From NCBI GenBank assembly GCA_033064195.1, contig JARBJD010000283.1, forward strand, positions 32,979-96,978: a DNA stretch of 64,000 nucleotides, read 5' to 3'. The notes under the pieces were generated by a model, which did no database searches, was not told where the DNA came from, and saw nothing but the letters and a program-made list of their open reading frames with translations. Every line of letters starts with the position of its first letter. The stretch's first letter is position 1. This document shows positions 55,301-63,561 of this stretch, piece by piece. The translations under genes and the position numbers were made by a program. Origin of the DNA: Blattamonas nauphoetae (lineage: Eukaryota > Preaxostyla > Oxymonadida).

Positions 55301-55717
55301 AAACACTTCACATATGAAGATGGAAAAGTTATCTCCAAGGACACAGAACACAAAATGACTCACGTCTGTGGTGTTGACTTTAATTCACTTTATCCAAGTG
55401 CTTTTTCATCAATCAAGAACAAGAACAATCCGTACACTAAACACAGAATGTACATGCCAGGACGATGCTTATTCACCGCAACAGGAGATAAAGAATGTCG
55501 TAAGATCATCGAAGACAAGAATCACAAGACATTATTCGTTGCAGAACTGAAAGGACACATCGATGAAAAGTACATAAATGATTTCATAAACTTCCCACCA
55601 ATCTTCAGAAACATAGTGGTCAATACGACTGAAGAGAACATTGGAGAGAAGACATATTTGTTGATGAAGAAACATGGAAGTAGTGGTATAAGCGAAATGG
55701 GAACCAAACTGGCATAG
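52310..55717 (+). pseudogene. family B DNA polymerase with HNH module, copy A (dead)
   Basis: Homologous to the polymerase at 58714-63105. The frame is open except for one in-frame TGA at 53468-53470, where copy B has a sense codon in HQLIEHL. It keeps the exonuclease motifs (YDFET, GFNSSRFD, YNIRDVE), the HNH module (CYIC ... LDRIDNSKGHS ... CCDFCN) and motif A (DFNSLYPSAF). Homology ends at about 55677 after LMKKHG, and a foreign tail of about 12 codons leads to TAG. Motifs B (K-x3-N-G-x-YG) and C (DTDS) are absent, so it cannot polymerise. A 42-base insertion lies at 53588-53629. Its first ~80 residues are clearly more diverged from copy B than the rest. Unlike copy B, the N-terminal segment is joined to the body without a stop. 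Confidence 0.9.
53588..53629 (+). repeat. 42-bp double-hairpin insertion in polymerase copy A
   Basis: Copy B reads AAGTAT then TTCC; copy A has 42 extra bases here. They contain the hairpins CGAACT-CT-AGTTCG and GACCCC-CAAA-GGGGTC, separated by the palindrome ACTAGT. GTAC occurs at both edges, as expected of a short target duplication. The length adds exactly 14 codons, so the frame is kept. It resembles the double-hairpin elements described from some organelle genomes. Confidence 0.8.
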
Positions 55718-55960
55718 GTGATACTCCTAGGAGAATTGGAACGAGAAATCAATTTGAATCTCAAAGCCAATTGATTTTTTTTAATATGACTCATTCTAAT
55801 TTCCATCTCACGTACTACTGAAAATATTGACATTTCAGAGTAGTCAATATTTGGCCATAAATTCAAAAATAAAGGCGAAAAACGGACCTCTTGAAAAGTG
55901 TCTTTGTTGAAGCAAATTTTGAGTACTTTTAGAAAACAACGTCGATTTCTTTTTTTATTC
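55718..55960. other. intergenic AT-rich segment within element
   Basis: Non-coding sequence between the truncated polymerase and the 197-aa gene. The part at 55845-55945 (TCAATATTTGGCC ... AGTGTCTTTGTTGAAGCAAA) resembles 50065-50160 upstream of unit A, implying that a gene equivalent to the 197-aa one was once present or deleted there. Confidence 0.55.
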
Positions 55961-55980
55961 AATTTTTTAATTTGTATAAA
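55961..55980 (+). promoter_or_regulatory. AT-rich start motif of 197-aa gene
   Basis: AATTTTTTAATTTGTATAAA abuts the ATG at 55981. It also argues for that ATG rather than an upstream alternative start. Confidence 0.62.
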
Positions 55981-56574
55981 ATGAGCAGCGTCTTGACACC
56001 AACACAACTACTGGAAATTTTGGACAAAGAAGATTTGAAAATGAAATCACCTCCAACTCTCAATCGACAAGGAACAACATATCTCACAGGAAGCACTTTC
56101 GAATACTATCTCGAAGAGAAACCAGATGAAACTTATCAAGTGTACGTCAATAGTTTCGTCAAAGGATACAGACCACATCTGAATCGCCAGAAATATCTTC
56201 GACCAGCAAATCGTTGTACAAAAGAGAAGCTTATTGAATCAATGAAAAATGAGAATTGTGAACTCATTTCTGAATACACTCATTCAAGTACTCCAGTAAC
56301 ATATCGACACGAAGGAATTGAATGGATAGTGATCCCATCAAAATGGATGAAAGGATTCAGAACTCATCAGAACAAACGAAAACGATACACACAATCGTTT
56401 GTTGAAAATGAATTGAAAAATGAGAATTGTGAACTCATTGGAACATACACAAAGGTGCTCGAGCCATTCAAATATCGCGATTTACGAACAAAGAATGAGT
56501 ATTACGTTCGCTTGGACAATTGGTTGTATTTTGGAGACCGTCCTCACTTGAGAAAGTACCACGAAAGGTCATGA
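55981..56574 (+). CDS. three-repeat treble-clef-like small protein
   Basis: 197 aa from the ATG at 55981. Paralogue of the 129-aa proteins with one extra N-terminal repeat. Repeat 1 (about residues 8-74) is the most diverged, ending VKGYRPHLNRQ; repeat 2 holds KLIESMKNENCELISEY, VTYRHEGIEW and GFRTHQNKR; repeat 3 holds FVENELKNENCELIGTY, FKYRDL and RPHLRK. Each keeps the Asn-Cys pair, a Tyr-rich hairpin and a closing R-P/T-H. There is no zinc ligand set, signal peptide or TM segment. It sits between polymerase copy A and the conserved non-coding block of unit B. A DNA-binding role for the element is the most reasonable guess. Confidence 0.72.
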   Translation: MSSVLTPTQLLEILDKEDLKMKSPPTLNRQGTTYLTGSTFEYYLEEKPDETYQVYVNSFVKGYRPHLNRQKYLRPANRCTKEKLIESMKNENCELISEYTHSSTPVTYRHEGIEWIVIPSKWMKGFRTHQNKRKRYTQSFVENELKNENCELIGTYTKVLEPFKYRDLRTKNEYYVRLDNWLYFGDRPHLRKYHERS

Positions 56575-56598
56575 AAATACTGAAAATCTATTTTTGAC

Positions 56599-58260
56599 CA
56601 CAAATCACTGAAATCCAACATGATAACCATTTCGAAAAATTCTGAAAAAAATTCTAAAATCTCGGGGACACTGTAGGTCATCGATCAAAACAATCCTGAT
56701 CAAAATCGGTTGAGAATTTGTCGAACAGTGTACCGAACTTAGGTCGAAAAAGTGACGAAAAAGTCGATGTTCGGATTTCGCCACTATGAACACCTTTATG
56801 TCTCAAATTGTGTTCAAACACGTTCTAAAATTACGAAATTGATGTTGATAGGTGAAATTTTAGGAAAAAAGCACTTTTGAAACAAAAGTTTGATACGACC
56901 CCACAACATATTTTGAAAATGACAAAATTTTTAAGGAGGAGAAAGTGACGTCTCGCTCTTCTCCTACACGTCACTTTTCGCCCTCTGATGGTCTCCGTAG
57001 GTGTCAAATCGGTAGTGGACAGGTATTCACGTCATTCGGTTCTGACGATCCTCGACACACGATCGTTTTCACAATTTTTTGTCAATTTTCATTTCACATT
57101 GATTTCCTTCAAACCACTTCACAATTGCACTCAAGCGACGCTTTTTTGAGAATTCTGGTTGTACATCACCTATAGTTCGCTCTGGAGGGTCGGTTTTTCG
57201 ATCACACCTCTGACGACACATTTGCACCAACATTTTGACACTATAGATTTTTTAATCTGAATTTCACTGCAAATCCTTCTTTCTCACGGTATGAGTAAGG
57301 TGTGCTCAAATTTTGAGGAGATTTTGTCGGATAGTTCTCTCATAAAGTCACTTTTTCATGTTGTCACTTCTCAACTTTTGACCGTTTTTGTCACTTCAAA
57401 ACCGACTGTAGTCCCTTTCATTTCATCACTTTCTCTCCCCATTTCACATATGATCTGTTCATCATTCCTCTTCATTTTGCTCAATTCACTTCCATTTTGT
57501 GGGCCGTTCTCACTTCACTAGCACATCATTTTGTTGCAATTTTCATCACTTTTTTCACAAAAACAGAGTAAAAGAAAGCGAATGAAACATGAACGAAACG
57601 GGCAAGTATGAAACTGAGAGGGAAATTGACGATCGTGAAAACGGTGTGAAATGTGGCACCAATAGTGAAAATGTCGCTTGTGTTTGGTCCTTTTTTGCTT
57701 AAAAACATCAAAAAGTGCACAAAAAAGTATGTGAAATGATGAAGATTACGGAAAAATTCCGAGATATGAAGTGAGCCGTTGAATGGCGGATCTCTGCAAA
57801 AGTCCGGAAAACTCAGTAAACGGAAATTAGTGTGTTGTATTGGAGAAAAAGTTTCAGAGAAAGAAACATGAATGAAGTGGTTAAAAACAGTAATCAACGA
57901 GAAAACGAAGACGGAAGTGGTCATGAAAATGAAAACATAACTAGTGCAAAATAGGTGACAATTCAACCATAAACAGAGAGAACAGAGCTGAAACAAGATA
58001 AAAATGATGTCGATATGGTGAAGAATGCATACTTTTACCGAGATCTGGACCCGGGTGTGAAACCTCAAATATCTCTGCAAAAGTCCGGAATCTTCAAAAA
58101 ACGGAGCATACGATCATGATCTCCAACTTCAGGAGATTCCGAAACGCGAAGAATCAGAACGAAACTATCACTTGTGAGAAATGAGTGATCGAACCCATTG
58201 ATCCTCGTTTCAAGTGAAAAATCCAAAACTGAGAAAACAACGAAAGAATTTTCATTTTTG
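56599..58260. repeat. conserved non-coding block, copy B
   Basis: Second copy of 50195-51856. The inner region corresponding to 50887-51117 (57291-57521) gives an identical 76-codon translation. Two internal TCTCTGCAAAAGTCCGGAA segments occur near 57795 and 58073. A 184-codon minus frame (57526-58080), very rich in Phe and Leu, is broken in copy A, so I do not call it a gene. Confidence 0.8.
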
Positions 58261-58280
58261 AATTTTTTAATGTGTATTAA
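58261..58280 (+). promoter_or_regulatory. AT-rich start motif of 129-aa gene, copy B
   Basis: AATTTTTTAATGTGTATTAA, identical to the motif at 51857-51876, directly before the ATG. Confidence 0.65.
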
Positions 58281-58670
58281 ATGAATCCAACTGCGATGTA
58301 CAAGGAAAGACGTCGAGTATGTTCGGAACAAGCATTAATTGAATCAATGAAAGAAGAGAACTGTTCGCTAGTCTCTGAGTATGTCAGAAATAATGTGCCT
58401 GTGACGTATGTTCATGAGGGAGTTGAATGGAGAATAAAACCAAAGTTGTGGAATCAAGGAAACAGACCTCACTTATCAAAACGTCGACACTACACTCAAT
58501 CGTTCGTCGAAAATGAACTGAAGAAATACAATTGTGAGCTCGTAGGTGAGTACACCAAAGTTCTGGTTCCATTCACATATCGAGAGATTGGTGGAAGTGA
58601 AGTGTTCAGAATTAGACTTGATGCATGGCTGACTGCTAAGAAAAAGCCCCATCTGAGAAAACAGAAATAA
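58281..58670 (+). CDS. two-repeat treble-clef-like small protein, copy B
   Basis: 129 aa, same two-repeat architecture as the protein at 51877-52266. Residues 1 to about 160 of the shared DNA unit, and the first ~98 residues of the protein, are identical to copy A; the last 30 residues differ at several sites (EIGGSEVF, DAWLTAKKKPHLRK). It precedes the polymerase N-terminal frame by 43 bases, the same spacing as in unit A. The fixed pairing with the polymerase suggests the two are used together, for example in origin recognition or DNA protection. Confidence 0.72.
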   Translation: MNPTAMYKERRRVCSEQALIESMKEENCSLVSEYVRNNVPVTYVHEGVEWRIKPKLWNQGNRPHLSKRRHYTQSFVENELKKYNCELVGEYTKVLVPFTYREIGGSEVFRIRLDAWLTAKKKPHLRKQK

Positions 58671-58693
58671 ACGCTCAACTTTTTTTATTTTCT

Positions 58694-58713
58694 GATTTTT
58701 TATTTTGTAGTAA
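58694..58713 (+). promoter_or_regulatory. AT-rich start motif of polymerase copy B
   Basis: GATTTTTTATTTTGTAGTAA ends immediately before the ATG at 58714. It supports that ATG as the natural start of the polymerase gene, although a TAG stop follows 78 codons later. Confidence 0.6.
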
Positions 58714-58950
58714 ATGGCACTGCTAAAACCAATCAAAAATAGAATTCAAGAAATTAGAGACCTCTTTCCGGATACACAATTTCACTTTATTGATGGTCGA
58801 ACATACAATCCTGACACTACAAATTATCAACATCACAGATCATTTCTCCTGAATATGCTTCAACACACAGATCTCGAGTTTCCACATCCAATAAAGAATC
58901 TCGATCTCAATCTCATTCCAGATTTTATTGAACAAGTGAAACTTCGATAG
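58714..58950 (+). CDS. polymerase N-terminal frame, separated by TAG
   Basis: 78 codons, homologous to residues 1-80 of polymerase copy A (shared RxLFPxTxF and NYQH-R-LL-ML patterns) but much more diverged than flanking parts. It ends with TAG at 58948-58950, and the downstream polymerase frame continues in the same phase, with ATG at 58954 one codon after. Either a nonsense mutation has split the gene, or the stop is read through, or this is a short leader protein. In copy A the same region is fused. Confidence 0.6.
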   Translation: MALLKPIKNRIQEIRDLFPDTQFHFIDGRTYNPDTTNYQHHRSFLLNMLQHTDLEFPHPIKNLDLNLIPDFIEQVKLR

Positions 58951-58953
58951 CAG

Positions 58954-61900
58954 ATGGCGTCAGAAGATCGACTTGCTCACCGAATGATCGTGGAAAACAT
59001 GAAAGCAAATCCAAGAGTGAACAAAGATGAACTGAAAAAGCAAGTGTTCAGAATGACATGGAAACTGAAATCAATTGAAGAGAAACTGATGGATCATTGG
59101 ATGAAGAATCTGTTGATCATTCAGAAGAAAAATGAACAGATGGAAAAGAGAGAAGTGCAGACATTTGATGGATTTGAAGAATGCATCTTACTAGCTGAAC
59201 CACGCGACAAAGCAGCATTCAATGAATGTCTCATGGATGCACGAAGGAAGTTCAAAAAGAATGAAGTCGAGAAGGTTGAAGAGAATGGAAAACCATATCA
59301 GTTGTACTTTCACAATCATCTGAAGAACGTTGAAGAAATCACAACATTCATCAAAGCAGTGTTCGACAAGGAGAAAGATCATCCATTCAAGATTAGTATT
59401 GACTTTGGAAAGATCGTTGAAAGGAAAGATAAAGATGAGACAACATATAAGGATTTCAGACCAGAATTAGAGAACACATCGAAGAGTTTCCCAACAGTGA
59501 TCAGAAGTTCAGGAGACATCAATGAGTATTCGAAGTATGCAATCAATCTGATCAAAGAATCTCAAGAGAGAACACTGATGGATACGAAGACAATGTACAT
59601 AGCATTCCACTCCATTCTAGTTGCAGTCTATCGATTCCCAGTTGCAGGAAAAGCAAATGCCATTCTCACTGAACACATCAAAACGAGAAACGTTCGGTAC
59701 ATCGATTCTGAGTTCAACATCTGCTTCTTTCAATCATTGTCGTTCCTCACACTTCCTGAGGTTCCAGGGAAGAAGATATCAATCAACATGAGAAACGTTG
59801 AAGCAAAAAGATTGTTCGCAGAATCGAAGAATCTGACCCACCTGAAGCCACATCAACTGATTGAACACTTGCGCAATTATCCTGGATTTGATATCGCTTG
59901 TGATTTGGAGAAAGAAATGATTAGACACAACATCACAGTTCACATTTACGAATACGATGAGGACAAGAAGAAGTATTTCCTAAGTCAATCGTATGTCAAC
60001 GAAAATGACGATGCAAGAGTTCTTCCCATCTTGATGATTCCACTTACTGCAACTCTCGTTCATGTGATGTTCATTGTTGATCCTGAGAAAATCACTGGAT
60101 ATAAACTCTGTCCGTATTGTCAGTCAAGAGGATTCCAAGTCAAGGATTCTCACTTCAAGACATACTACGAGAAGCATCTCAAAGAGTGCAAAGAACTTGA
60201 TGGAAAACATGTGAAGAAGATCTCCCTGGACAAAACTCCAAGACGGTACGTTCCACATATTCTCAACAATAGAACATATGAATTTCTGATGGCACACAAA
60301 AGACAATACGAATTCAAACCAACACAGTACTACATCACATACGATTTCGAAACAATGGAGGATCTCATTCTTGATAATCTATTCTCTGATGACAATACTC
60401 AGTTGATTTCTCATCTGAAGCCTCTCTCCGTTGCATCATCAATTAAGACAAAATCAGGTGTGAAGTCAATCTATGATGATCTTCGAGATGGAAAGGACTT
60501 CGTGAAGCAGTGGATCAGAGAACTCTTCAAATATGCCGAGACAGTTCGAGAAGATAACTACTACGAAGACCCTGAAATCCCCTCACAAAATGAAGTCAGT
60601 GTGATTGGATTCAACAGTTCTAGATTCGACATCAATCTCATCTTTCGTGATCTCGTTGGCAAGGATTGGAAAGTGGTGAGCTTTCTTGGATCCACAACAA
60701 AGTACAAACAAGTGTTGATCAGACATGAGAGATCACAACAGGTGCTTCGATTCATAGACATGATGTCATACACTGGACCAATGACATTGGATAATGCAGT
60801 GAAGGCTTTTGGAGGTAAAACGAATCTTCAGAAATCATTCTTTGCTTACGAATCATTTGACTCATCAGATTACGACACAGTGCTGAGTAAACAAGAACCA
60901 TTCTCCAAATATGAATTCTATTCCAGTCTGAACAACAGTGAAATGTCAGACACTGATTACCAAATGTATCTTGATGATTGGAACAAGCAAGGATTCAAGA
61001 ACAGATGGGATTACCTTAAATTCTACAACATCAGAGACGTCGAATGTATGATTGCACCGTTGGATAATCTCATTGATCTGAACTTCCAATACAAAGTGGA
61101 CATGTTGCATAATCTCTCACTGTCAGCCAATGCTTCTGCAATCAAATATGCGTGTGCCTACAAAGACTTTGATATCGACGATGATTCCAATGGAGTGGAT
61201 CAATCTGGAGAAATAAAAATCACCAAGCAATACTGGAAGTACAAAGTTGCATCGTACATGTATCAAGACCAGAAAGCTCATCGCAGTACTGATAAAAATG
61301 TCACTGAAGCAGACTATGAATGGTTCGTTCAACAGTGCAAGAGAGTGTGCTATATCTGCAAGAGTCACTTCTCACAAGCAGTACGTCCAACACTGGATCG
61401 AATCGACAATTCGAAAGGACATTCAAAAGAGAACGTGAAGATCTGCTGTGATTACTGCAACACCTACAAGTCAGACCATGATGAACATCTCACAAGATTG
61501 AGAATTCACCTGAAGAAGTACTGCATCTGGAAATCACTCCCAATGACTCTGACACATGAGCAAACATATCACAAGTTGAGAGCCGCAGTGACTGGTGGAT
61601 TATCGAATGTTCAGCACAGACAGAACATCAAAGACGTGACTCCAATCAATCACTTCAAGTATGAAGACGGTAAGGTGATCTCCAAAGACACAGAATATAA
61701 AATGACTCACGTCTGTGGTGTTGACTTTAATTCACTTTATCCAAGTGCTTTTTCATCAATCAAGAACAAGAACAATCCGTACACTAAACACAGAATGTAC
61801 ATGCCAGGACGATGCTTATTCACCGCAACAGGAGAAAAAGAATGCAGGAAGATTCTAGAGGACAAAAATCAGAAGACATTATTCGTTGCAGAACTGAAAG

Positions 61901-63105
61901 GACACATAGACGAGAAGCACATCAATGAGTTCATGAACTTCCCACCAATCTTCAGAAACATAGTGGTCAATACGACAGAAGAAAACATTGGAGAGAAGAC
62001 ATATTCGTTGATGAAGAAACATGGATTGAAGACTGATGACAAACAAAGAAAGCTGACCCAACTCTTGAGTACACACGATCAGTATATGTTCTTTTCGACA
62101 TACTATCTGTGGTTCCTCATTGACTATTGCCACTTCATTGTGGACGAAGTCCGGAGTGTGATGGTATTCTCGAGACATGCTGGATTTGAACCATTTGTGA
62201 CCTCTTTCATGAATGATAGAATAGAAGCAATGAAGGTCGGAAACAAGGGAAAGGAACAGTTCTGTAAGACCAACCTCAATGGTAGTTACGGATATGATGG
62301 AATGAACACTGAGAAATACAACTCAATCACAATCTGCAATGAGAAGAGAACATACTTGAAACAGATGATGAAAGGATTTGTAGCGACTCGAGAGATCAAC
62401 GAGGACAACTATATTGTGATTGAAGACAGAGAGAAAGCATCATGCAAGACATGTCTGCAAGAAGCAGTGTTCACACTCGACAATGCCAAGTTCTGGTATC
62501 TGAATTTCATCTACAATTTCATGTACAAGTGTCGAGATATGAACAAGATTCACTTCTGTGAGGGAGATACTGACTCTGCGTACTGGGCAATATCTGGAGA
62601 TCAAAATGCTGGAATTCATCAACAATTTGAACACGTGATTGCTGACAAAGAATTCTATGATGCCCACAAATATGAATGGTTTCCCAATCCTGAAAAAGGT
62701 GTCGATGATGAGAAGAAGCTGTTGGGATTAGCAATTGAAAAGGAAGGTGAACAGATGATCTGTCTTGCACCCAAGTGTTACTCTCTCGATGAGAAATGCA
62801 AAATCAAAGGAGTGTCTCTAAAGAAAACAAATATCACAAGTGACGACTATGTGAAGTGTCTGAACGGAGAGAAAACAGTGACGACAACACTGAACTTCAC
62901 CGTAAAACGGTTCAAGCATCAGTATGATGCGTTTCAGACGAGAAGAGTCGTGAGCGAAGATGACAGTAATGGATTTGAGATAGCGAAAATACAACAGCAA
63001 AAACTCAGTCTCAGTGGAATTCATCTGAAAGCAATCGTCCTTGAAAATGAATCGTGTCCTCCATTCATTCATGGACTGAAAGCAACTGATTTTATTATTG
63101 AATAA
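58954..63105 (+). CDS. family B DNA polymerase with exonuclease, HNH nuclease and polymerase domains
   Basis: 1383 aa, AT-rich coding. Residues 1-370: helical N-terminal region including NICFFQSLSFL (~255). A CCHC-type finger follows (C386, C389, H408, C412). The 3'-5' exonuclease has YDFET (D464, E466), GFNSSRFD (N554, D559) and YNIRDVE (Y691, D695). An HNH module sits at ~799-835: C799/C802, LDRIDN (D815), N827, CC831-832 and C835. Polymerase motifs are intact: A DFNSLYPS (D924), B KTNLNGSYG (K1105), C GDTDS (D1205, D1207) and KCY (K1274). SLYPS plus DTDS places it with viral-type and protein-primed family B enzymes as in Maverick/Polintons. The nuclease between proofreading and palm domains is unusual and is shared with copy A. 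No terminal protein was identified. It ends TAA. Confidence 0.93.
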   Translation: MASEDRLAHRMIVENMKANPRVNKDELKKQVFRMTWKLKSIEEKLMDHWMKNLLIIQKKNEQMEKREVQTFDGFEECILLAEPRDKAAFNECLMDARRKFKKNEVEKVEENGKPYQLYFHNHLKNVEEITTFIKAVFDKEKDHPFKISIDFGKIVERKDKDETTYKDFRPELENTSKSFPTVIRSSGDINEYSKYAINLIKESQERTLMDTKTMYIAFHSILVAVYRFPVAGKANAILTEHIKTRNVRYIDSEFNICFFQSLSFLTLPEVPGKKISINMRNVEAKRLFAESKNLTHLKPHQLIEHLRNYPGFDIACDLEKEMIRHNITVHIYEYDEDKKKYFLSQSYVNENDDARVLPILMIPLTATLVHVMFIVDPEKITGYKLCPYCQSRGFQVKDSHFKTYYEKHLKECKELDGKHVKKISLDKTPRRYVPHILNNRTYEFLMAHKRQYEFKPTQYYITYDFETMEDLILDNLFSDDNTQLISHLKPLSVASSIKTKSGVKSIYDDLRDGKDFVKQWIRELFKYAETVREDNYYEDPEIPSQNEVSVIGFNSSRFDINLIFRDLVGKDWKVVSFLGSTTKYKQVLIRHERSQQVLRFIDMMSYTGPMTLDNAVKAFGGKTNLQKSFFAYESFDSSDYDTVLSKQEPFSKYEFYSSLNNSEMSDTDYQMYLDDWNKQGFKNRWDYLKFYNIRDVECMIAPLDNLIDLNFQYKVDMLHNLSLSANASAIKYACAYKDFDIDDDSNGVDQSGEIKITKQYWKYKVASYMYQDQKAHRSTDKNVTEADYEWFVQQCKRVCYICKSHFSQAVRPTLDRIDNSKGHSKENVKICCDYCNTYKSDHDEHLTRLRIHLKKYCIWKSLPMTLTHEQTYHKLRAAVTGGLSNVQHRQNIKDVTPINHFKYEDGKVISKDTEYKMTHVCGVDFNSLYPSAFSSIKNKNNPYTKHRMYMPGRCLFTATGEKECRKILEDKNQKTLFVAELKGHIDEKHINEFMNFPPIFRNIVVNTTEENIGEKTYSLMKKHGLKTDDKQRKLTQLLSTHDQYMFFSTYYLWFLIDYCHFIVDEVRSVMVFSRHAGFEPFVTSFMNDRIEAMKVGNKGKEQFCKTNLNGSYGYDGMNTEKYNSITICNEKRTYLKQMMKGFVATREINEDNYIVIEDREKASCKTCLQEAVFTLDNAKFWYLNFIYNFMYKCRDMNKIHFCEGDTDSAYWAISGDQNAGIHQQFEHVIADKEFYDAHKYEWFPNPEKGVDDEKKLLGLAIEKEGEQMICLAPKCYSLDEKCKIKGVSLKKTNITSDDYVKCLNGEKTVTTTLNFTVKRFKHQYDAFQTRRVVSEDDSNGFEIAKIQQQKLSLSGIHLKAIVLENESCPPFIHGLKATDFIIE

Positions 63106-63111
63106 ACACAA

Positions 63112-63127
63112 ACTTTATTTTGTCTAA
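63112..63127 (+). promoter_or_regulatory. AT-rich start motif after polymerase
   Basis: ACTTTATTTTGTCTAA followed by ATG at 63128 resembles the motif preceding the other element genes, and suggests that a further element gene began here. Confidence 0.5.
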
Positions 63128-63520
63128 ATGAATACACGACAGATTAATACTTTAGTGAATAGGTTACTTCGGTGCACACAGCATTCCAAAACGAAATAGT
63201 CGAAAAGAAATGGACTTTAACTAACGTTTTACCTGTCTATCATGGCGCTGATTCTAATGGACCTTTGATGGAAATGATGAAACATACTTCGAGGATTGGT
63301 TCAATGGAGGTTTATCTCCTGAATTATCACTACCTGATGGAAGAAGAGTAGTTCAACAATTTGTAAGCAACTTCCTAGGAGTTCGTATTCGATAGCACTG
63401 CTAAACTTGCATTCGAAGCATATCAATTTTATCATCACGAGGTGACTCAGAGAGTGAATTTTCACCACGGATTCGAAGGCCTGCAGAGGCAAGACCAATA
63501 CCACCCAGTGCAAAGACCAA
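63128..63520 (+). pseudogene. broken element gene downstream of polymerase
   Basis: ATG at 63128 opens a frame beginning MNTRQINTLVNRL that stops after 23 codons. Further open pieces in other frames follow (for example TFDGNDETYFEDWFNGGLSP, ~63268-63396). The TRQIN-like start recalls the first residues of adenain-like cysteine protease genes of Mavericks, but no catalytic His/Cys motif is visible, so that identity is speculative. Frame changes indicate decay. Confidence 0.35.
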
Positions 63521-63561
63521 TCTGCAACTAATCACCTGAAGACCTAGTTCTTCCTGGACAG

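Noticed and set aside
57526..58080. 184-codon minus frame with many hydrophobic residues, resembling a membrane protein
   Set aside because: The equivalent in copy A is broken several times, and the composition (Phe/Leu/Ser) follows from A-rich plus-strand sequence.
58948..58950. Reassignment of TAG (and TAA) to glutamine, as in some oxymonads
   Set aside because: Hcp ends at TAA at the expected family C-terminus, the element genes also end at TAA, and extension past these stops gives no homology.
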